In this document: positions 60,396-64,000 of the stretch, piece after piece
Layout of the letters: every line of letters begins with the position of its first letter
Numbering within the stretch: position 1 is the stretch's first letter
DNA from: Lewinellaceae bacterium
Lineage (GTDB): Bacteria; Bacteroidota; Bacteroidia; Chitinophagales; Saprospiraceae
Reading direction: 5' to 3'
DNA length: 64,000 nt
Assembly: GCA_016708875.1 (NCBI GenBank)
Contig: JADJFA010000007.1
Coordinates: 1-64,000 of the forward strand
Translations under genes and position numbers: made by a program
The notes under the pieces: generated by a model
What the model was told of the DNA's origin: nothing
The model's input: the letters and a program-made list of their open reading frames with translations, nothing else
Database searches by the model: none

Positions 60396-62092
60396 ATGCG
60401 ATTGCCTTTAACCCTTTGCCTGATTGGTGGTTGCTTCTCAGCACTTGCCCAAATATCAACCTTCGACTTTGGCAATGAAGACTGGCGATGCGATGGCGAC
60501 CCGGAAAGCAGCTCTGCTTACTGGTTTTCCAGCGGTGGCAATCCCGGCGGCCATATCCGAATGACAGATGCTTCCACTGGCGGGACCTGGTATTTCATCG
60601 CTCCTGCAAAGTTCCGAGGCTCTAAATGCGATGCTTACGGCAAATTCCTGCGCTATGACCAGTTTGCCAGCAATGTTTCCAACGCCAATACATTCGCCGA
60701 TGTAGAACTGAAAGGAGCTGGGATTACCCTTGTGTTCGACCACCCTATCCTGCCCAAATCTACCTGGACACACTATGATCTTTTTCTTAGGGAAGATGCT
60801 GGCTGGCGCATAAATACGACAGCCGGATTGGTGCCCACCCAAGCGCAGTTCAAACAAGTGCTTTCCAACATCACCAGCCTGCGCATACGCGGTGAGTTTC
60901 ACCACTTTGCCGTGGATTTTGGCGGTCTTGACAATGTGTTGCTGGAGAGCAATTTCAGCTTCGACCTGGATGATGACAATAGCTCTGGGCTGACGAATGG
61001 AGATTACCGCTCCGACACTTCTTGTTTCGCCAATAGCCCGGTTGTGGGCAATGATCCGGTCCTTACTTCCGAAGGACCGATTGATTCTATCTCTGTTACT
61101 TTGTTGAATCCCAATGGTTTGGAGGACATAACATCGAACGGGTCTCCGGCCACCCTTAGTATTATACAATATAGCCCAAGCCACCTCAGCATTATCAATT
61201 TGGGCAACGCTACACCCCTAGATTTCCTGGCAGCCATTCAATCGTTGACTTATCTCGACCATTCGATTCATCCCTTGCAAGGAGTCAGGCGGATAGAATT
61301 CCGAGTGTACGCGGCTTGTGGCGAGGCGGGCAAGCAACTTGCTCATTTGCCTGTTTTCCCGCCCCGAGTGCAGGGCTGGCGGGTGACACTACGGTGTGCT
61401 CCAACACGCAGCCCTTCAACCTATTCCATGTGTTAAAAGGTTCTCCAGACCCCGGCGGACGTTGGGAACCGAAGCCGTCCATTGCGCCGGGGTATTTTGA
61501 TCCCAGTCAGGACTCGGCGGGGGTATATGCCTACATTTTTTCGCCCACCAGCGAATGTCTGGGTGATACCGCGTTTGTAACGGTTGCCCTGGAAAACCCA
61601 CCCGTGCTGCGTTCGGATACTACCTTATGCTACGAAAAAACGCTGCACATCGAACGCCCTGCTGAACTCCTGAGCTGGGAATGGAGCAATGGCAGCCAAC
61701 AATCAATCATAAACGTAACGGAGCCAGGAATTTACACGCTTAAAGGCACCACAGAACACTGCATTTTTGAAGACAGTATTGAAGTCAGTTTTATTACCTG
61801 CAAAGTCTGTAATCTATTCGTTCCCAACGTCTTTTCGCCCAATGACGATGGGAACAATGACGTATGGAACGCATTTTTGCCCTGTCGTTGGCTGCATTTT
61901 CGAGTGGAAGTGTACGACCGTTGGGGAAGCCTTGTATTCCAGGCTGATGATCCTGATACTACATGGGATGGCCGTGTTCGAGGCAAAGATGCGCAAACGG
62001 GTGTGTACGTATGGCGTTTGGAATGGGATGCGGAATACTTAGGGGAACGGCAGCGCTGGCATGCAAAGGGGGATGTGACGGTGGTGCGGTAG
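60396..62092 (+). CDS. Secreted laminin-B-like/CHU_C (T9SS type B) protein (one frameshift)
   Basis: A signal peptide ends near SALAQ. Residues about 22-185 (STFDFGNEDWRCDGDPESS ... HHFAVDFGGLDNVLL) fit the laminin B (domain IV) type found in secreted Bacteroidota proteins. A second region and a PKD-like part follow, then a CHU_C tail (VPNVFSPNDDGNNDVWNAF ... VYDRWGSLVFQ ... GDVTVVR). The frame changes between about 61316 and 61400, and the second frame carries on with GDTTVCSNTQPFNLF. The span of 1,697 nt is one base short of a multiple of 3. The start at 60396 begins the signal peptide. Confidence 0.78.
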
Positions 62093-62093
62093 T

Positions 62094-62181
62094 GTTTGAG
62101 TTGTTTGATTGGTTTGAGTTGTTCGAATGGTTTGATTCGCAAGTCACTTCAAACCACTCGAACACTTCAAACAAGTCAAAC
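62094..62181. repeat. Intergenic hairpin with GTTTGAGTTG-type word arms (convergent genes)
   Basis: The left arm (62094-62136) and the right arm (62147-62181) are loosely complementary, using the same vocabulary (TTTGAGTTG, CAAACACTTC) as the element at 8464-8603. It lies between the converging CHU_C and HU/SPOR genes. Confidence 0.7.
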
Positions 62182-63264
62182 CTATTTTTTCCTCACCACA
62201 ATAAAATTCACGCCCGTGAGTGCCATTAGCGCCTTCTTTTTTTCTTCGATTTCGGCAGGCTTTAGGTAGAGAAAGCGGACACCGACCACGTGTGTCTTGC
62301 CATTTTGTTGATAGTATTCCTCGTAATTCTCCTCTGTGAGCAGTTTGCGAAGTTTGTCGGAGTTGTTTTTGTCCGACAGTGATGCAATGATGAGGATACA
62401 CTCGCGCCCGTTGCGGGCAATATTTACTTTTTCACGGGCAGATTTTTCCTTCTCTTCGAGCGATTCTTTTGCAGCTTTGTCGAGTGCTTCATCGTCTGAA
62501 GCTGCATTCTCCTCTATTGTAGGCGTTTCCTCTATAGATTTTTCTGCTTCTTTATGGGTGTCAGTAGTTACGATTTCTGTGTCCGCTTTTTTCGCTTCCT
62601 CAGCTGCTTTTTTCCGGTGCTGCCAATACCAAATGCCGGCAGAAAGGGCGGCCAACAATAAAAAGACACCCAAAGCGGTGCCGACATTGGAACTTCCCCC
62701 TGAGCGTTCTGGAGCATAGGTTGGTTCCGGCATCGGAGGTGGCGGAGTAGCAGGTGTATAGGCTTGGGAACCAGTCGAAATGGTGGTATTTGATTCCGCA
62801 GTGCTGGGGCTGGCTTGCAGCGTTTCCGTTACCTCTCGCGAGCGGGCAATAGGTGAAAACTGCAAGGGTGGCAAGCCATAGGAACTCGCATTGAAATTGG
62901 TGGCATCAGGGAGAAACTGAATTTTCTGGACGTAGTTTTTGTAGAGCCTGCCTATGCCGGGCAGCGTCACGATTTCGCGCTGGTCAAGCAGGTTGCGCAT
63001 TTTTTCTACAAATTCCTCCACTGTCCGGCCTGCATCCTCGGTGGAAAGCCCATGTGCATCCGCGATGTCTGCCGTGAGCAAGCCATCATCAATGGTAAGG
63101 TTTTCGCTAAATGCGAGTGTCTTTGCAGGAGGGTTTACCGTACCTCCCACATAGTCCGTGGAGGCAGGAGTACGCGTGGCTGTAAATCCACCAAATCCGG
63201 GGATTACGAGCGCATCGTGCAAAAAAAGAAGTTTTTCGATGTGGGCTGGGATATCAATCTGCAT
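62182..63264 (-). CDS. HU-CCDC81-like and SPOR-domain protein with a transmembrane helix
   Basis: The N-terminal 120 residues (IEKLLFLHDALVIPGFGGFTA ... TLPGIGRLYKN) match the bacterial HU-CCDC81-type domains of Bacteroidota. A Pro-rich stretch and one membrane helix follow (VGTALGVFLLLAALSAGIWYW), then a Lys/Glu-rich coiled linker and a C-terminal SPOR domain (CILIIASLSDKNNSDKLRKLL). SPOR binds denuded glycan strands at division sites, so the protein likely links the cytoplasm to peptidoglycan; the exact role is unknown. Translation may also start nine residues upstream at 63291. Confidence 0.8.
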   Translation of the reverse strand: MQIDIPAHIEKLLFLHDALVIPGFGGFTATRTPASTDYVGGTVNPPAKTLAFSENLTIDDGLLTADIADAHGLSTEDAGRTVEEFVEKMRNLLDQREIVTLPGIGRLYKNYVQKIQFLPDATNFNASSYGLPPLQFSPIARSREVTETLQASPSTAESNTTISTGSQAYTPATPPPPMPEPTYAPERSGGSSNVGTALGVFLLLAALSAGIWYWQHRKKAAEEAKKADTEIVTTDTHKEAEKSIEETPTIEENAASDDEALDKAAKESLEEKEKSAREKVNIARNGRECILIIASLSDKNNSDKLRKLLTEENYEEYYQQNGKTHVVGVRFLYLKPAEIEEKKKALMALTGVNFIVVRKK

Positions 63265-63447
63265 AGTATGAACCGGCTTGAAGGTTTTCATTTTGGAAAT
63301 GTTTGGCTTGCAAGTTATTACGACATTGCCAAAGGGGGAAGGATTAGAAATCAGGCAAAGGTACGCCCCTCAAATGTACTATGGTTTCAAAAATTTAGAT
63401 TTGATTTTGCTGGAGGTACATTGTCTTTTAAAAAATCCAAGGGCGTC

Positions 63448-63554
63448 AAAAAAATGAGAGTGTTCAAGAAAGGGTGGCACACCTCACCAACCATATTGAT
63501 TATCAACATTGGAATTTAGGTGTGCCACACTTTTCTGAACACTCTCAAAAAAAT
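63448..63554. mobile_element. MITE with 29-bp inverted repeats and an 8-bp target duplication
   Basis: Left repeat 63456-63484 and right repeat 63518-63546 are reverse complements with about two mismatches (GAGAGTGTTCA...GTGGCACACCT). Both ends are flanked by AAAAAAAT (63448-63455 and 63547-63554), an 8-bp direct repeat. The 33-bp middle has no coding content. From the repeat sequence I suspect an IS256-family source; this needs a database comparison. Confidence 0.75.
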
Positions 63555-63567
63555 CCATTCAAAGGGA

Positions 63568-63600
63568 TTGGTGTGTAAATGACAATAAGTTCTACATTTG
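63568..63600 (+). promoter_or_regulatory. Promoter of the NUDIX-fold gene
   Basis: TTG (63568-63570) and TACATTTG (63593-63600), 22 bases from the first base of TTG to the second box, fit the Bacteroidota promoter well. The start codon is at 63623, 14 bases past the MITE-side sequence only by the promoter. Confidence 0.65.
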
Positions 63601-63622
63601 ACCGCGAAAACAACCAGCGTAT

Positions 63623-64000
63623 ATGGACACAACTGGCGAAGTTGGGGCATTTTTCAAATCTGCTTTCTCTGTTGACAATGTGATTTTTGGCTTCGACGGT
63701 GGCGACCTGAAAGTGCTCCTCATCCAGCGCGGGCAAGCCCCGTTCAAAGACAAATGGGCATTGCCCGGCGATCTGGTCTATCCAAACGAAGACCTCAACA
63801 CCGCTGCAGAGCGTGTGCTCGAACAGCTGACCGGTTTGCGCGGGGTGTACCTGGAGCAGGTCAAAACATTTGGTGCGGTTAACAGACACCCGCTAGGTCG
63901 GGTAATCACGGTTGCTTACATCACGCTCATCAAAATCAGCAACTTTACCGTAACGGCGGCTTCATTCGCTCAATCGGCCAAATGGCACAGCATTGACCAA
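63623..64000 (+). CDS. NUDIX-fold protein, probably a regulator, running off the window end
   Basis: ATG 63623 opens a frame with no stop to 64000. Residues 14-60 read SVDNVIFGFDGGDLKVLLIQRG and DKWALPGDLVYPNEDL, the NUDIX fold, followed by AERVLEQLTGLRGVYLEQV. The catalytic box is incomplete: the expected R-E-x-x-E-E is RVLEQL. Such inactive NUDIX folds with a following winged helix are sugar- or NAD-metabolite-responsive regulators (NrtR/AraR type) in Bacteroidota. The winged helix would start near the window end, so the regulator role is inferred. A good promoter lies just upstream. Confidence 0.7.
   Translation, partial: MDTTGEVGAFFKSAFSVDNVIFGFDGGDLKVLLIQRGQAPFKDKWALPGDLVYPNEDLNTAAERVLEQLTGLRGVYLEQVKTFGAVNRHPLGRVITVAYITLIKISNFTVTAASFAQSAKWHSIDQ

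Noticed and set aside
63456..63546. Terminator of the HU/SPOR gene
   Set aside because: It is upstream of that minus-strand gene, not downstream, and the flanking 8-bp duplications point to an insertion.

Overview
The window reads as a piece of a Bacteroidota chromosome, most likely from the Saprospiria (Saprospiraceae, Haliscomenobacter or Lewinella type). The basis is the density of secreted proteins with type IX secretion (T9SS) C-terminal signals of both kinds (type A 'Por' tails and type B gliding-motility/CHU_C tails), Bacteroidota-type promoters (TAnnTTTG), DUF6438 and FAS1 lipoproteins, and an HU-CCDC81/SPOR protein. No rRNA, tRNA, CRISPR or phage genes were seen. Taxonomy is inferred from gene content, not from a marker gene.

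Layout. 0-9.8 kb: M48 protease, a secreted protein with an in-frame stop, a decayed antitoxin/PIN-toxin pair lying between two copies of the start of an arginase/formimidoylglutamase-family gene, a membrane protein, an SH3 protein, a Cys/Met gamma-lyase-family enzyme, a DUF6438 lipoprotein and a GtrA protein. 9.9-19 kb: secreted M28 peptidase, a giant M43 protease/PKD/propeller/CHU_C protein, and a FAS1 lipoprotein. 19-27.5 kb: intact VapC-type toxin-antitoxin, pruA, lipoprotein and membrane proteins, GH35 beta-galactosidase, MDR oxidoreductase, pseudouridine synthase. 27.5-37.2 kb: BNR/DUF4832 secreted protein, TerB-like protein, a repeat lipoprotein, an ECF sigma factor with a membrane-spanning partner, and a 2-oxoacid dehydrogenase E2. 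37.3-50.3 kb: two tandem giant paralogues (about 2,080 and 2,150 aa), each with 18 Ig/PKD-like repeats; the first lacks most of its sorting domain. 50.7-64 kb: M23 peptidase, a mirrored duplicated pair (helical protein divergent from an FN3/T9SS protein), small secreted proteins, a laminin-B-like/CHU_C protein, HU-SPOR, and a NUDIX-fold protein running off the end.

The main theme is cell-surface and extracellular: about nine proteins carry signal peptides plus T9SS tails, joined by lipoproteins and a transmembrane sigma/anti-sigma pair. Intergenic regions carry a striking set of long hairpins whose arms are made of short degenerate tandem words, plus two MITE-like elements, one with an 8-bp target duplication.

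Caveat: about 15 genes contain single-base frameshifts, several in homopolymers. One is shown by paralogue comparison to be a single inserted base. Much of the breakage is probably uncorrected sequencing error, so most broken genes are annotated as one CDS spanning the frameshift.
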